The notes beneath the pieces are model-generated. The model did no database searches, was not told the DNA's origin, and saw nothing but the letters and a program-made list of their open reading frames with translations. Of a stretch of DNA of 64,000 nt, positions 26,431 through 41,400 are shown piece by piece (position 1 is the stretch's first letter; the number at the start of each line of letters is the position of its first letter). Both the position numbers and the translations under genes were made by a program. Where the stretch lies: positions 248,001 to 312,000 of the forward strand of contig CAMPDV010000242.1 of assembly GCA_946699065.1 (NCBI GenBank), in the 5' to 3' direction. This DNA is from Loxodes magnus. Taxonomy: Eukaryota > Ciliophora > Karyorelictea > Loxodida > Loxodidae.

Positions 26431-29400
26431 TCAGAGTTCATCGTATCGGGAAGTGCAGATTATACGGTGAGACTATGGGACGTCAAGACAGGTACCTGTA
26501 AGACCATGAGGTGTCACACACATTAGGTATATGCTGTGGCTTTATCCAGTGATTCAGAGTTCATCGTATCGGGAAGTGCAGATTATACGGTGAGACTATG
26601 GAACGTCAAGACAGGTACCTGTAAGACCATGAGTGGTCACACTGATTATGTATATGCTGTGGCTATATCCAGTGATTCAGAGTTCATCGTATCGGGAAGT
26701 GCAGATTATACGGTGAGACTATGGGACGTCAAGACAAGTACCTGTAAGACCATGAGTGGTCACACTAGTTGTGTATATGCTGTGGCTTTATCCAGTGATT
26801 CAGAGTTCATCGTATCGGGAAGTGCAGATTATACGGTGAGACTATGGGACGTCAAGACAGGTACCTGTAAGACCATGAGTGGTCACACTGATTATGTATA
26901 TGCTGTGGCTATATCCAGTGATTCAGAGTTCATCGTATCGGGAAGTTAAGATTATACGGTGAGACTATGCGACGTCAAGACAGTTACCTGTAAAACCATG
27001 AGTGGTCACACTAGTTATGTATATGCTGTGGCTATATCCAGTGATTCAGAGTTCATCGTATCGGGAAGTCATGATTATACGGTGAGACTATGCGACGTCA
27101 AGACAGGTACCTGTAAGACCATGAGTGGTCACACTAGTTATGTATTCACTGTGGCTTTATCCAGTGATTCAGAGTTCATCGTATCGGGAAGTTAAGATTC
27201 TACGGTGAGACTATGCGACGTCAAGACAGGTACCTGTAAGACCATGAGTGGTCACACTAGTTATGTATGATCTGTGGCTATATCCAGTGATTCAGAGTTC
27301 ATCGTATCGGGAAGTTATTATTAGACGGTGAGACTATGGGACGTCAAGACAGTTACCTGTAAAACCATGAGTGGTCACACTAGTTATGTATATGCTGTGG
27401 CTATATCCAGTGATTCAGAGTTCATCGTATCGGGAAGTCATGATTCTACGGTGAGACTATGGGACGTCAAGACAGTTACCTGTAAGACCATGAGTGGTCA
27501 CACTAGTAATGTATGATCTGTGGCTATATCCAGTGATTCAGAGTTCATCGTATGGGGAAGTCATGATTATACGGTGAGACTATGGAACATCAAGACAGGT
27601 ACCTGTAAGACCATGAGTGGTCACACTGATTATGTATATGCTGTGGCTATATCCAGTGATTCAGAGTTCATCGTATCGGGAAGTGCAGATTATACGGTGA
27701 GACTATGGGACGTCAAGACAGGTACCTGTAAGACCATGAGTGGTCACACTAGTAATGTATGATCTGTGGCTATATCCAGTGATTCAGAGTTCATCGTATC
27801 GGGAAGTCATGATTATACGGTGAGACTATGGGACGTCAAGACAAGTACCTGTAAGACCATGAGTGGTCACACTGATTATGTATATGCTGTGGCTATATCC
27901 AGTGATTCAGAGTTCATCGTATCGGGAAGTTAAGATTCTACGGTGAGACTATGGGACGTCAAGACAGGTACCTGTAAAACCATGAGTGGTCACACTAGTA
28001 ATGTATGATCTGTGGCTATATCCAGTGATTCAGAGTTCATCGTATCGGGAAGTCATGATTATACGGTGAGACTATGCGACGTCAAGACAGTTACCTGTAA
28101 AACCATGAGTGGTCACACTAGTTATGTATATGCTGTGGCTATATCCAGTGATTCAGAGTTCATCGTATCGGGAAGTCATGATTATACGGTGAGACTATGC
28201 GACGTCAAGACAGGTACCTGTAAGACCATGAGTGGTCACACTAGTTATGTATTCACTGTGGCTTTATCCAGTGATTCAGAGTTCATCGTATCGGGAAGTT
28301 AAGATTCTACGGTGAGACTATGGGACGTCAAGACAGGTACCTGTAAGACCATGAGTGGTCACACTAGTAATGTATGATCTGTGGCTATATCCAGTGATTC
28401 AGAGTTCATCGTATCGGGAAGTTATTATTAGACGGTGAGACTATGGGACGTCAAGACAGTTACCTGTAAAACCATGAGTGGTCACACTAGTTATGTATAT
28501 GCTGTGGCTATATCCAGTGATTCAGAGTTCATCGTATCGGGAAGTCATGATTAGACGGTGAGACTATGGGACGTCAAGACAGGTACCTGTAAGACCATGA
28601 GTGGCCACACTAGTTATGTATGATCTGTGGCTATATCCAGTGATTCAGAGTTCATCGTATCGGGAAGTGCAGATTATACGGTGAGACTATGGGACGTCAA
28701 GACAAGTACCTGTAAGACCATGAGTGGTCACACTAGTTGTGTATATGCTGTGGCTTTATCCAGTGATTCAGAGTTCATCGTATCGGGAAGTGCAGATTAT
28801 ACGGTGAGACTATGGGACGTCAAGACAGGTACCTGTAAGACCATGAGTGGTCACACTGATTATGTATATGCTGTGGCTATATCCAGTGATTCAGAGTTCA
28901 TCGTATCGGGAAGTCATGATTATACGGTGAGACTATGGGACGTCAAGACAGTTACCTGTAAAACCATGAGTGGTCACACTAGTTATGTATATGCTGTGGC
29001 TATATCCAGTGATTCAGAGTTCATCGTATCGGGAAGTTAAGATTCTACGGTGAGACTATGGGACGTCAAGACAGTTACCTGTAAGACCATGAGTGGTCAC
29101 ACTAGTAATGTATGATCTGTGGCTATATCCAGTGATTCAGAGTTCATCGTATCGGGAAGTTAAGATTATACGGTGAGACTATGGGACGTCAAGACAGGTA
29201 CCTGTAAGACCATGAGTGGTCACACTAGTAATGTATGATCTGTGGCTATATCCAGTGATTCAGAGTTCATCGTATCGGGAAGTTATTATTAGACGGTGAG
29301 ACTATGGGACGTCAAGACAGGTACCTGTAAGACCATGAGTGGTCACACTAGTAATGTATGATCTGTGGCTATATCCAGTGATTCAGAGTTCATCGTATCG

Positions 29401-32400
29401 GGAAGTTATTATTAGACGGTGAGACTATGGGACGTCAAGACAGTTACCTGTAAAACCATGAGTGGTCACACTAGTTATGTATATGCTGTGGCTATATCCA
29501 GTGATTCAGAGTTCATCGTATCGGGAAGTTAAGATTCTACGGTGAGACTATGGGACGTCAAGACAGTTACCTGTAAGACCATGAGTGGTCACACTAGTAA
29601 TGTATGATCTGTGGCTATATCCAGTGATTCAGAGTTCATCGTATCGGGAAGTCATGATTATACGGTGAGACTATGGGACGTCAAGACAGGTACCTGTAAG
29701 ACCATGAGTGGTCACACTAGTAATGTATGATCTGTGGCTATATCCAGTGATTCAGAGTTCATCGTATCGGGAAGTTATTATTAGACGGTGAGACTATGGG
29801 ACGTCAAGACAGGTACCTGTAAGATCATGAGTGGTCACACTAGTTATGTATATGATGTGGCTATATCCAGTGATTCAGAGTTCATCGTATCGGGAAGTCA
29901 TGATTATACGGTGAGACTATGGAACATCAAGACAGGTACCTGTAAGACCATGAGTGGTCACACTGATTATGTATATGCTGTGGCTATATCCAGTGATTCA
30001 GAGTTCATCGTATCGGGAAGTGCAGATTATACGGTGAGACTATGCGACGTCAAGACAGTTACCTGTAAAACCATGAGTGGTCACACTAGTAATGTATGAT
30101 CTGTGGCTATATCCAGTGATTCAGAGTTCATCGTATCGGGAAGTGCAGATTATACGGTGAGACTATGCGACGTCAAGACAGGTACCTGTAAGACCATGAG
30201 TGGTCACACTAGTAATGTATGATCTGTGGCTATATCCAGTGATTCAGAGTTCATCGTATCGGGAAGTTATTATTAGACGGTGAGACTATGGAACATCAAG
30301 ACAGGTACCTGTAAGACCATGAGTGGTCACACTAGTAATGTATGATCTGTGGCTATATCCAGTGATTCAGAGTTCATCGTATCGGGAAGTCATGATTATA
30401 CGGTGAGACTATGCGACGTCAAGACAGGTACCTGTAAGACCATGAGTGGTCACACTAGTAATGTATGATCTGTGGCTATATCCAGTGATTCAGAGTTCAT
30501 CGTATCGGGAAGTTATGATTAGACGGTGAGACTATGGGACGTCAAGACAGGTACCTGTAAGACCATGAGTGGTCACACTAGTTATGTATGATCTGTGGCT
30601 ATATCCAGTGATTCAGAGTTCATCGTATCGGGAAGTGCAGATTATACGGTGAGACTATGGGACGTCAAGACAAGTACCTGTAAGACCATGAGTGGTCACA
30701 CTAGTAATGTATGATCTGTGGCTATATCCAGTGATTCAGAGTTCATCGTATCGGGAAGTCATGATTATACGGTGAGACTATGGGACGTCAAGACAGTTAC
30801 CTGTAAGACCATGAGTGGTCACACTAGTAATGTATGATCTGTGGCTATATCCAGTGATTCAGAGTTCATCGTATCGGGAAGTCATGATTATACGGTGAGA
30901 CTATGGGACGTCAAGACAGGTACCTGTAAGACCATGAGTGGTCTCACTAGTAATGTATGATCTGTGGCTATATCCAGTGATTCAGAGTTCATCGTATCGG
31001 GAAGTTAAGATTCTACGGTGAGACTATGGGACGTCAAGACAGTTACCTGTAAGACCATGAGTGGTCACACTAGTAATGTATGATCTGTGGCTATATCCAG
31101 TGATTCAGAGTTCATCGTATCGGGAAGTTAAGATTCTACGGTGAGACTATGGGACGTCAAGACAGTTACCTGTAAGACCATGAGTGGTCACACTAGTTAT
31201 GTATGATCTGTGGCTATATCCAGTGATTCAGAGTTCATCGTATCGGGAAGTGCAGATTAGACGGTGAGACTATGGGACGTCAAGACAGGTACCTTTAAGA
31301 CCATGAGTGGTCACACTAGTAATGTATGATCTGTGGCTATATCCAGTGATTCAGAGTTCATCGTATCGGGAAGTCATGATTATACGGTGAGACTATGGGA
31401 CGTCAAGACAGGTACCTGTAAGACCATGAGTGGTCTCACTAGTAATGTATGATCTGTGGCTATATCCAGTGATTCAGAGTTCATCGTATCGGGAAGTCAT
31501 GATTATACGGTGAGACTATGGGACGTCAAGACAGGTACCTGTAAGACCATGAGTGGTCACACTAGTAATGTATGATCTGTGGCTATATCCAGTGATTCAG
31601 AGTTCATCGTATCGGGAAGTGCAGATTATACGGTGAGACTATGGGACGTCAAGACAGGTACCTGTAAGACCATGAGTGGTCACACTAGTAATGTATGATC
31701 TGTGGCTATATCCAGTGATTCAGAGTTCATCGTATCGGGAAGTCATGATTATACGGTGAGACTATGGGACGTCAAGACAGGTACCTGTAAGACCATGAGT
31801 GGTCACACTAGTAATGTATGATCTGTGGCTATATCCAGTGATTCAGAGTTCATCGTATCGGGAAGTCATGATTATACGGTGAGACTATGGGACGTCAAGA
31901 CAGGTACCTGTAAGACCATGAGTGGTCACACTAGTAATGTATGATCTGTGGCTATATCCAGTGATTCAGAGTTCATCGTATCGGGAAGTTATTATTAGAC
32001 GGTGAGACTATGGGACGTCAAGACAGGTACCTGTAAGACCATGAGTGGTCACACTAGTTGTGTATATGCTGTCGCTTTATCCAGTGATTCAGAGTTCATC
32101 GTATCGGGAAGTCATGATTATACGGTGAGACTATGGAACATCAAGACAGGTACCTGTAAGACCATGAGTGGTCACACTGATTATGTATATGCTGTGGCTA
32201 TATCCAGTGATTCAGAGTTCATCGTATCGGGAAGTGCAGATTATACGGTGAGACTATGCGACGTCAAGACAGGTACCTGTAAGACCATGAGTGGTCACAC
32301 TAGTTATGTATTCACTGTGGCTTTATCCAGTGATTCAGAGTTCATCGTATCGGGAAGTCATGATTATACGGTGAGACTATGCGACGTCAAGACAGGTACC

Positions 32401-35400
32401 TGTAAGACCATGAGTGGTCACACTAGTAATGTATGATCTGTGGCTATATCCAGTGATTCAGAGTTCATCGTATCGGGAAGTCATGATTATACGGTGAGAC
32501 TATGGGACGTCAAGACAGGTACCTGTAAGACCATGAGTGGTCTCACTAGTAATGTATGATCTGTGGCTATATCCAGTGATTCAGAGTTCATCGTATCGGG
32601 AAGTCATGATTATACGGTGAGACTATGGGACGTCAAGACAGGTACCTGTAAGACCATGAGTGGTCACACTAGTAATGTATGATCTGTGGCTATATCCAGT
32701 GATTCAGAGTTCATCGTATCGGGAAGTTATTATTAGACGGTGAGACTATGGGACGTCAAGACAGGTACCTGTAAGACCATGAGTGGTCACACTGATTATG
32801 TATATGCTGTGGCTATATCCAGTGATTCAGAGTTCATCGTATCGGGAAGTTATTATTAGACGGTGAGACTATGGGACGTCAAGACAGGTACCTGTAAGAC
32901 CATGAGTGGTCACACTAGTAATGTATGATCTGTGGCTATATCCAGTGATTCAGAGTTCATCGTATCGGGAAGTCATGATTATACGGTGAGACTATGGGAC
33001 GTCAAGACAGGTACCTGTAAGACCATGAGTGGTCACACTAGTAATGTATGATCTGTGGCTATATCCAGTGATTCAGAGTTCATCGTATCGGGAAGTAATG
33101 ATTATACGGTGAGACTATGGAACGTCAAGACAGGTACCTGTAAGACCATGAGTGGTCACACTAGTTATGTATATGCTGTGGCTTTATCCAGTGATTCAGA
33201 GTTCATCGTATCGGGAAGTTAAGATTCTACGGTGAGACTATGGGACGTCAAGACAGGTACCTGTAAGACCATGAGTGGTCACACTAGTAATGTATGATCT
33301 GTGGCTATATCCAGTGATTCAGAGTTCATCGTATCGGGAAGTTATTATTAGACGGTGAGACTATGGAACATCAAGACAGGTACCTGTAAGACCATGAGTG
33401 GTCACACTGATTATGTATATGCTGTGGCTATATCCAGTGATTCAGAGTTCATCGTATCGGGAAGTGCAGATTATACGGTGAGACTATGGGACGTCAAGAC
33501 AGGTACCTGTAAGACCATGAGTGGTCACACTAGTTATGTATATGATGTGGCTATATCCAGTGATTCAGAGTTCATCGTATCGGGAAGTCATGATTATACG
33601 GTGAGACTATGCGACGTCAAGACAAGTACCTGTAAGACCATGAGTGGTCACACTAGTTGTGTATATGCTGTGGCTTTATCCAGTGATTCAGAGTTCATCG
33701 TATCGGGAAGTGCAGATTATACGGTGAGACTATGGGACGTCAAGACAGGTACCTGTAAGACCATGAGGTGTCACACACATTAGGTATATGCTGTGGCTTT
33801 ATCCAGTGATTCAGAGTTCATCGTATCGGGAAGTGCAGATTATACGGTGAGACTATGGAACGTCAAGACAGGTACCTGTAAGACCATGAGTGGTCACACT
33901 GATTATGTATATGCTGTGGCTATATCCAGTGATTCAGAGTTCATCGTATCGGGAAGTGCAGATTATACGGTGAGACTATGGGACGTCAAGACAAGTACCT
34001 GTAAGACCATGAGTGGTCACACTAGTTGTGTATATGCTGTGGCTTTATCCAGTGATTCAGAGTTCATCGTATCGGGAAGTCATGATTCTACGGTGAGACT
34101 ATGGGACGTCAAGACAGGTACCTGTAAGACCATGAGTGGTCACACTAGTTATGTATTCACTGTGGCTTTATCCAGTGATTCAGAGTTCATCGTATCGGGA
34201 AGTTAAGATTATACGGTGAGACTATGCGACGTCAAGACAGTTACCTGTAAAACCATGAGTGGTCACACTAGTTATGTATATGCTGTGGCTATATCCAGTG
34301 ATTCAGAGTTCATCGTATCGGGAAGTCATGATTATACGGTGAGACTATGCGACGTCAAGACAGGTACCTGTAAGACCATGAGTGGTCACACTAGTTATGT
34401 ATTCACTGTGGCTTTATCCAGTGATTCAGAGTTCATCGTATCGGGAAGTTAAGATTCTACGGTGAGACTATGCGACGTCAAGACAGGTACCTGTAAGACC
34501 ATGAGTGGTCACACTAGTTATGTATGATCTGTGGCTATATCCAGTGATTCAGAGTTCATCGTATCGGGAAGTTATTATTAGACGGTGAGACTATGGGACG
34601 TCAAGACAGTTACCTGTAAAACCATGAGTGGTCACACTAGTTATGTATATGCTGTGGCTATATCCAGTGATTCAGAGTTCATCGTATCGGGAAGTCATGA
34701 TTCTACGGTGAGACTATGGGACGTCAAGACAGTTACCTGTAAGACCATGAGTGGTCACACTAGTAATGTATGATCTGTGGCTATATCCAGTGATTCAGAG
34801 TTCATCGTATGGGGAAGTCATGATTATACGGTGAGACTATGGAACATCAAGACAGGTACCTGTAAGACCATGAGTGGTCACACTGATTATGTATATGCTG
34901 TGGCTATATCCAGTGATTCAGAGTTCATCGTATCGGGAAGTGCAGATTATACGGTGAGACTATGGGACGTCAAGACAGGTACCTGTAAGACCATGAGTGG
35001 TCACACTAGTAATGTATGATCTGTGGCTATATCCAGTGATTCAGAGTTCATCGTATCGGGAAGTCATGATTATACGGTGAGACTATGGGACGTCAAGACA
35101 AGTACCTGTAAGACCATGAGTGGTCACACTGATTATGTATATGCTGTGGCTATATCCAGTGATTCAGAGTTCATCGTATCGGGAAGTTAAGATTCTACGG
35201 TGAGACTATGGGACGTCAAGACAGGTACCTGTAAAACCATGAGTGGTCACACTAGTAATGTATGATCTGTGGCTATATCCAGTGATTCAGAGTTCATCGT
35301 ATCGGGAAGTCATGATTATACGGTGAGACTATGCGACGTCAAGACAGTTACCTGTAAAACCATGAGTGGTCACACTAGTTATGTATATGCTGTGGCTATA

Positions 35401-38400
35401 TCCAGTGATTCAGAGTTCATCGTATCGGGAAGTCATGATTATACGGTGAGACTATGCGACGTCAAGACAGGTACCTGTAAGACCATGAGTGGTCACACTA
35501 GTTATGTATTCACTGTGGCTTTATCCAGTGATTCAGAGTTCATCGTATCGGGAAGTTAAGATTCTACGGTGAGACTATGGGACGTCAAGACAGGTACCTG
35601 TAAGACCATGAGTGGTCACACTAGTAATGTATGATCTGTGGCTATATCCAGTGATTCAGAGTTCATCGTATCGGGAAGTTATTATTAGACGGTGAGACTA
35701 TGGGACGTCAAGACAGTTACCTGTAAAACCATGAGTGGTCACACTAGTTATGTATATGCTGTGGCTATATCCAGTGATTCAGAGTTCATCGTATCGGGAA
35801 GTCATGATTAGACGGTGAGACTATGGGACGTCAAGACAGGTACCTGTAAGACCATGAGTGGCCACACTAGTTATGTATGATCTGTGGCTATATCCAGTGA
35901 TTCAGAGTTCATCGTATCGGGAAGTGCAGATTATACGGTGAGACTATGGGACGTCAAGACAAGTACCTGTAAGACCATGAGTGGTCACACTAGTTGTGTA
36001 TATGCTGTGGCTTTATCCAGTGATTCAGAGTTCATCGTATCGGGAAGTGCAGATTATACGGTGAGACTATGGGACGTCAAGACAGGTACCTGTAAGACCA
36101 TGAGTGGTCACACTGATTATGTATATGCTGTGGCTATATCCAGTGATTCAGAGTTCATCGTATCGGGAAGTCATGATTATACGGTGAGACTATGGGACGT
36201 CAAGACAGTTACCTGTAAAACCATGAGTGGTCACACTAGTTATGTATATGCTGTGGCTATATCCAGTGATTCAGAGTTCATCGTATCGGGAAGTTAAGAT
36301 TCTACGGTGAGACTATGGGACGTCAAGACAGTTACCTGTAAGACCATGAGTGGTCACACTAGTAATGTATGATCTGTGGCTATATCCAGTGATTCAGAGT
36401 TCATCGTATCGGGAAGTTAAGATTATACGGTGAGACTATGGGACGTCAAGACAGGTACCTGTAAGACCATGAGTGGTCACACTAGTAATGTATGATCTGT
36501 GGCTATATCCAGTGATTCAGAGTTCATCGTATCGGGAAGTTATTATTAGACGGTGAGACTATGGGACGTCAAGACAGGTACCTGTAAGACCATGAGTGGT
36601 CACACTAGTAATGTATGATCTGTGGCTATATCCAGTGATTCAGAGTTCATCGTATCGGGAAGTTATTATTAGACGGTGAGACTATGGGACGTCAAGACAG
36701 TTACCTGTAAAACCATGAGTGGTCACACTAGTTATGTATATGCTGTGGCTATATCCAGTGATTCAGAGTTCATCGTATCGGGAAGTTAAGATTCTACGGT
36801 GAGACTATGGGACGTCAAGACAGTTACCTGTAAGACCATGAGTGGTCACACTAGTAATGTATGATCTGTGGCTATATCCAGTGATTCAGAGTTCATCGTA
36901 TCGGGAAGTCATGATTATACGGTGAGACTATGGGACGTCAAGACAGGTACCTGTAAGACCATGAGTGGTCACACTAGTAATGTATGATCTGTGGCTATAT
37001 CCAGTGATTCAGAGTTCATCGTATCGGGAAGTTATTATTAGACGGTGAGACTATGGGACGTCAAGACAGGTACCTGTAAGATCATGAGTGGTCACACTAG
37101 TTATGTATATGATGTGGCTATATCCAGTGATTCAGAGTTCATCGTATCGGGAAGTCATGATTATACGGTGAGACTATGGAACATCAAGACAGGTACCTGT
37201 AAGACCATGAGTGGTCACACTGATTATGTATATGCTGTGGCTATATCCAGTGATTCAGAGTTCATCGTATCGGGAAGTGCAGATTATACGGTGAGACTAT
37301 GCGACGTCAAGACAGTTACCTGTAAAACCATGAGTGGTCACACTAGTAATGTATGATCTGTGGCTATATCCAGTGATTCAGAGTTCATCGTATCGGGAAG
37401 TGCAGATTATACGGTGAGACTATGCGACGTCAAGACAGGTACCTGTAAGACCATGAGTGGTCACACTAGTAATGTATGATCTGTGGCTATATCCAGTGAT
37501 TCAGAGTTCATCGTATCGGGAAGTTATTATTAGACGGTGAGACTATGGAACATCAAGACAGGTACCTGTAAGACCATGAGTGGTCACACTAGTAATGTAT
37601 GATCTGTGGCTATATCCAGTGATTCAGAGTTCATCGTATCGGGAAGTCATGATTATACGGTGAGACTATGCGACGTCAAGACAGGTACCTGTAAGACCAT
37701 GAGTGGTCACACTAGTAATGTATGATCTGTGGCTATATCCAGTGATTCAGAGTTCATCGTATCGGGAAGTTATGATTAGACGGTGAGACTATGGGACGTC
37801 AAGACAGGTACCTGTAAGACCATGAGTGGTCACACTAGTTATGTATGATCTGTGGCTATATCCAGTGATTCAGAGTTCATCGTATCGGGAAGTGCAGATT
37901 ATACGGTGAGACTATGGGACGTCAAGACAAGTACCTGTAAGACCATGAGTGGTCACACTAGTAATGTATGATCTGTGGCTATATCCAGTGATTCAGAGTT
38001 CATCGTATCGGGAAGTCATGATTATACGGTGAGACTATGGGACGTCAAGACAGTTACCTGTAAGACCATGAGTGGTCACACTAGTAATGTATGATCTGTG
38101 GCTATATCCAGTGATTCAGAGTTCATCGTATCGGGAAGTCATGATTATACGGTGAGACTATGGGACGTCAAGACAGGTACCTGTAAGACCATGAGTGGTC
38201 TCACTAGTAATGTATGATCTGTGGCTATATCCAGTGATTCAGAGTTCATCGTATCGGGAAGTTAAGATTCTACGGTGAGACTATGGGACGTCAAGACAGT
38301 TACCTGTAAGACCATGAGTGGTCACACTAGTAATGTATGATCTGTGGCTATATCCAGTGATTCAGAGTTCATCGTATCGGGAAGTTAAGATTCTACGGTG

Positions 38401-41400
38401 AGACTATGGGACGTCAAGACAGTTACCTGTAAGACCATGAGTGGTCACACTAGTTATGTATGATCTGTGGCTATATCCAGTGATTCAGAGTTCATCGTAT
38501 CGGGAAGTGCAGATTAGACGGTGAGACTATGGGACGTCAAGACAGGTACCTTTAAGACCATGAGTGGTCACACTAGTAATGTATGATCTGTGGCTATATC
38601 CAGTGATTCAGAGTTCATCGTATCGGGAAGTCATGATTATACGGTGAGACTATGGGACGTCAAGACAGGTACCTGTAAGACCATGAGTGGTCTCACTAGT
38701 AATGTATGATCTGTGGCTATATCCAGTGATTCAGAGTTCATCGTATCGGGAAGTCATGATTATACGGTGAGACTATGGGACGTCAAGACAGGTACCTGTA
38801 AGACCATGAGTGGTCACACTAGTAATGTATGATCTGTGGCTATATCCAGTGATTCAGAGTTCATCGTATCGGGAAGTGCAGATTATACGGTGAGACTATG
38901 GGACGTCAAGACAGGTACCTGTAAGACCATGAGTGGTCACACTAGTAATGTATGATCTGTGGCTATATCCAGTGATTCAGAGTTCATCGTATCGGGAAGT
39001 CATGATTATACGGTGAGACTATGGGACGTCAAGACAGGTACCTGTAAGACCATGAGTGGTCACACTAGTAATGTATGATCTGTGGCTATATCCAGTGATT
39101 CAGAGTTCATCGTATCGGGAAGTCATGATTATACGGTGAGACTATGGGACGTCAAGACAGGTACCTGTAAGACCATGAGTGGTCACACTAGTAATGTATG
39201 ATCTGTGGCTATATCCAGTGATTCAGAGTTCATCGTATCGGGAAGTTATTATTAGACGGTGAGACTATGGGACGTCAAGACAGGTACCTGTAAGACCATG
39301 AGTGGTCACACTAGTTGTGTATATGCTGTCGCTTTATCCAGTGATTCAGAGTTCATCGTATCGGGAAGTCATGATTATACGGTGAGACTATGGAACATCA
39401 AGACAGGTACCTGTAAGACCATGAGTGGTCACACTGATTATGTATATGCTGTGGCTATATCCAGTGATTCAGAGTTCATCGTATCGGGAAGTGCAGATTA
39501 TACGGTGAGACTATGCGACGTCAAGACAGGTACCTGTAAGACCATGAGTGGTCACACTAGTTATGTATTCACTGTGGCTTTATCCAGTGATTCAGAGTTC
39601 ATCGTATCGGGAAGTCATGATTATACGGTGAGACTATGCGACGTCAAGACAGGTACCTGTAAGACCATGAGTGGTCACACTAGTAATGTATGATCTGTGG
39701 CTATATCCAGTGATTCAGAGTTCATCGTATCGGGAAGTCATGATTATACGGTGAGACTATGGGACGTCAAGACAGGTACCTGTAAGACCATGAGTGGTCT
39801 CACTAGTAATGTATGATCTGTGGCTATATCCAGTGATTCAGAGTTCATCGTATCGGGAAGTCATGATTATACGGTGAGACTATGGGACGTCAAGACAGGT
39901 ACCTGTAAGACCATGAGTGGTCACACTAGTAATGTATGATCTGTGGCTATATCCAGTGATTCAGAGTTCATCGTATCGGGAAGTTATTATTAGACGGTGA
40001 GACTATGGGACGTCAAGACAGGTACCTGTAAGACCATGAGTGGTCACACTGATTATGTATATGCTGTGGCTATATCCAGTGATTCAGAGTTCATCGTATC
40101 GGGAAGTTATTATTAGACGGTGAGACTATGGGACGTCAAGACAGGTACCTGTAAGACCATGAGTGGTCACACTAGTAATGTATGATCTGTGGCTATATCC
40201 AGTGATTCAGAGTTCATCGTATCGGGAAGTCATGATTATACGGTGAGACTATGGGACGTCAAGACAGGTACCTGTAAGACCATGAGTGGTCACACTAGTA
40301 ATGTATGATCTGTGGCTATATCCAGTGATTCAGAGTTCATCGTATCGGGAAGTAATGATTATACGGTGAGACTATGGAACGTCAAGACAGGTACCTGTAA
40401 GACCATGAGTGGTCACACTAGTTATGTATATGCTGTGGCTTTATCCAGTGATTCAGAGTTCATCGTATCGGGAAGTTAAGATTCTACGGTGAGACTATGG
40501 GACGTCAAGACAGGTACCTGTAAGACCATGAGTGGTCACACTAGTAATGTATGATCTGTGGCTATATCCAGTGATTCAGAGTTCATCGTATCGGGAAGTT
40601 ATTATTAGACGGTGAGACTATGGAACATCAAGACAGGTACCTGTAAGACCATGAGTGGTCACACTGATTATGTATATGCTGTGGCTATATCCAGTGATTC
40701 AGAGTTCATCGTATCGGGAAGTGCAGATTATACGGTGAGACTATGGGACGTCAAGACAGGTACCTGTAAGACCATGAGTGGTCACACTAGTTATGTATAT
40801 GATGTGGCTATATCCAGTGATTCAGAGTTCATCGTATCGGGAAGTCATGATTATACGGTGAGACTATGCGACGTCAAGACAAGTACCTGTAAGACCATGA
40901 GTGGTCACACTAGTTGTGTATATGCTGTGGCTTTATCCAGTGATTCAGAGTTCATCGTATCGGGAAGTGCAGATTATACGGTGAGACTATGGGACGTCAA
41001 GACAGGTACCTGTAAGACCATGAGGTGTCACACACATTAGGTATATGCTGTGGCTTTATCCAGTGATTCAGAGTTCATCGTATCGGGAAGTGCAGATTAT
41101 ACGGTGAGACTATGGAACGTCAAGACAGGTACCTGTAAGACCATGAGTGGTCACACTGATTATGTATATGCTGTGGCTATATCCAGTGATTCAGAGTTCA
41201 TCGTATCGGGAAGTGCAGATTATACGGTGAGACTATGGGACGTCAAGACAAGTACCTGTAAGACCATGAGTGGTCACACTAGTTGTGTATATGCTGTGGC
41301 TTTATCCAGTGATTCAGAGTTCATCGTATCGGGAAGTCATGATTCTACGGTGAGACTATGGGACGTCAAGACAGGTACCTGTAAGACCATGAGTGGTCAC

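Larger units (their letters stand above)
24562..31745 (+). repeat. Higher-order repeat HOR-1, copy 1 (59-unit type)
   Basis: This stretch matches the next copy at an offset of 7,184 bases up to 26,395 and at 7,257 bases after 26,445. The 73-base difference is exactly one 123-base unit replaced by a 50-base scrambled one. Variant patterns along the units match copies 2 and 3 nearly unit for unit, including the T-F change in ACC-TTT at 31,294 and the S-to-W codon at 27,553. It differs from copies 2 and 3 in a local patch at about 26.82-26.93 kb (SADY..DYVYAVAI here, SHDS..SYVFTVAL in the others). The left edge is ambiguous by tens of bases because neighbouring units are so alike. Confidence 0.88.
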
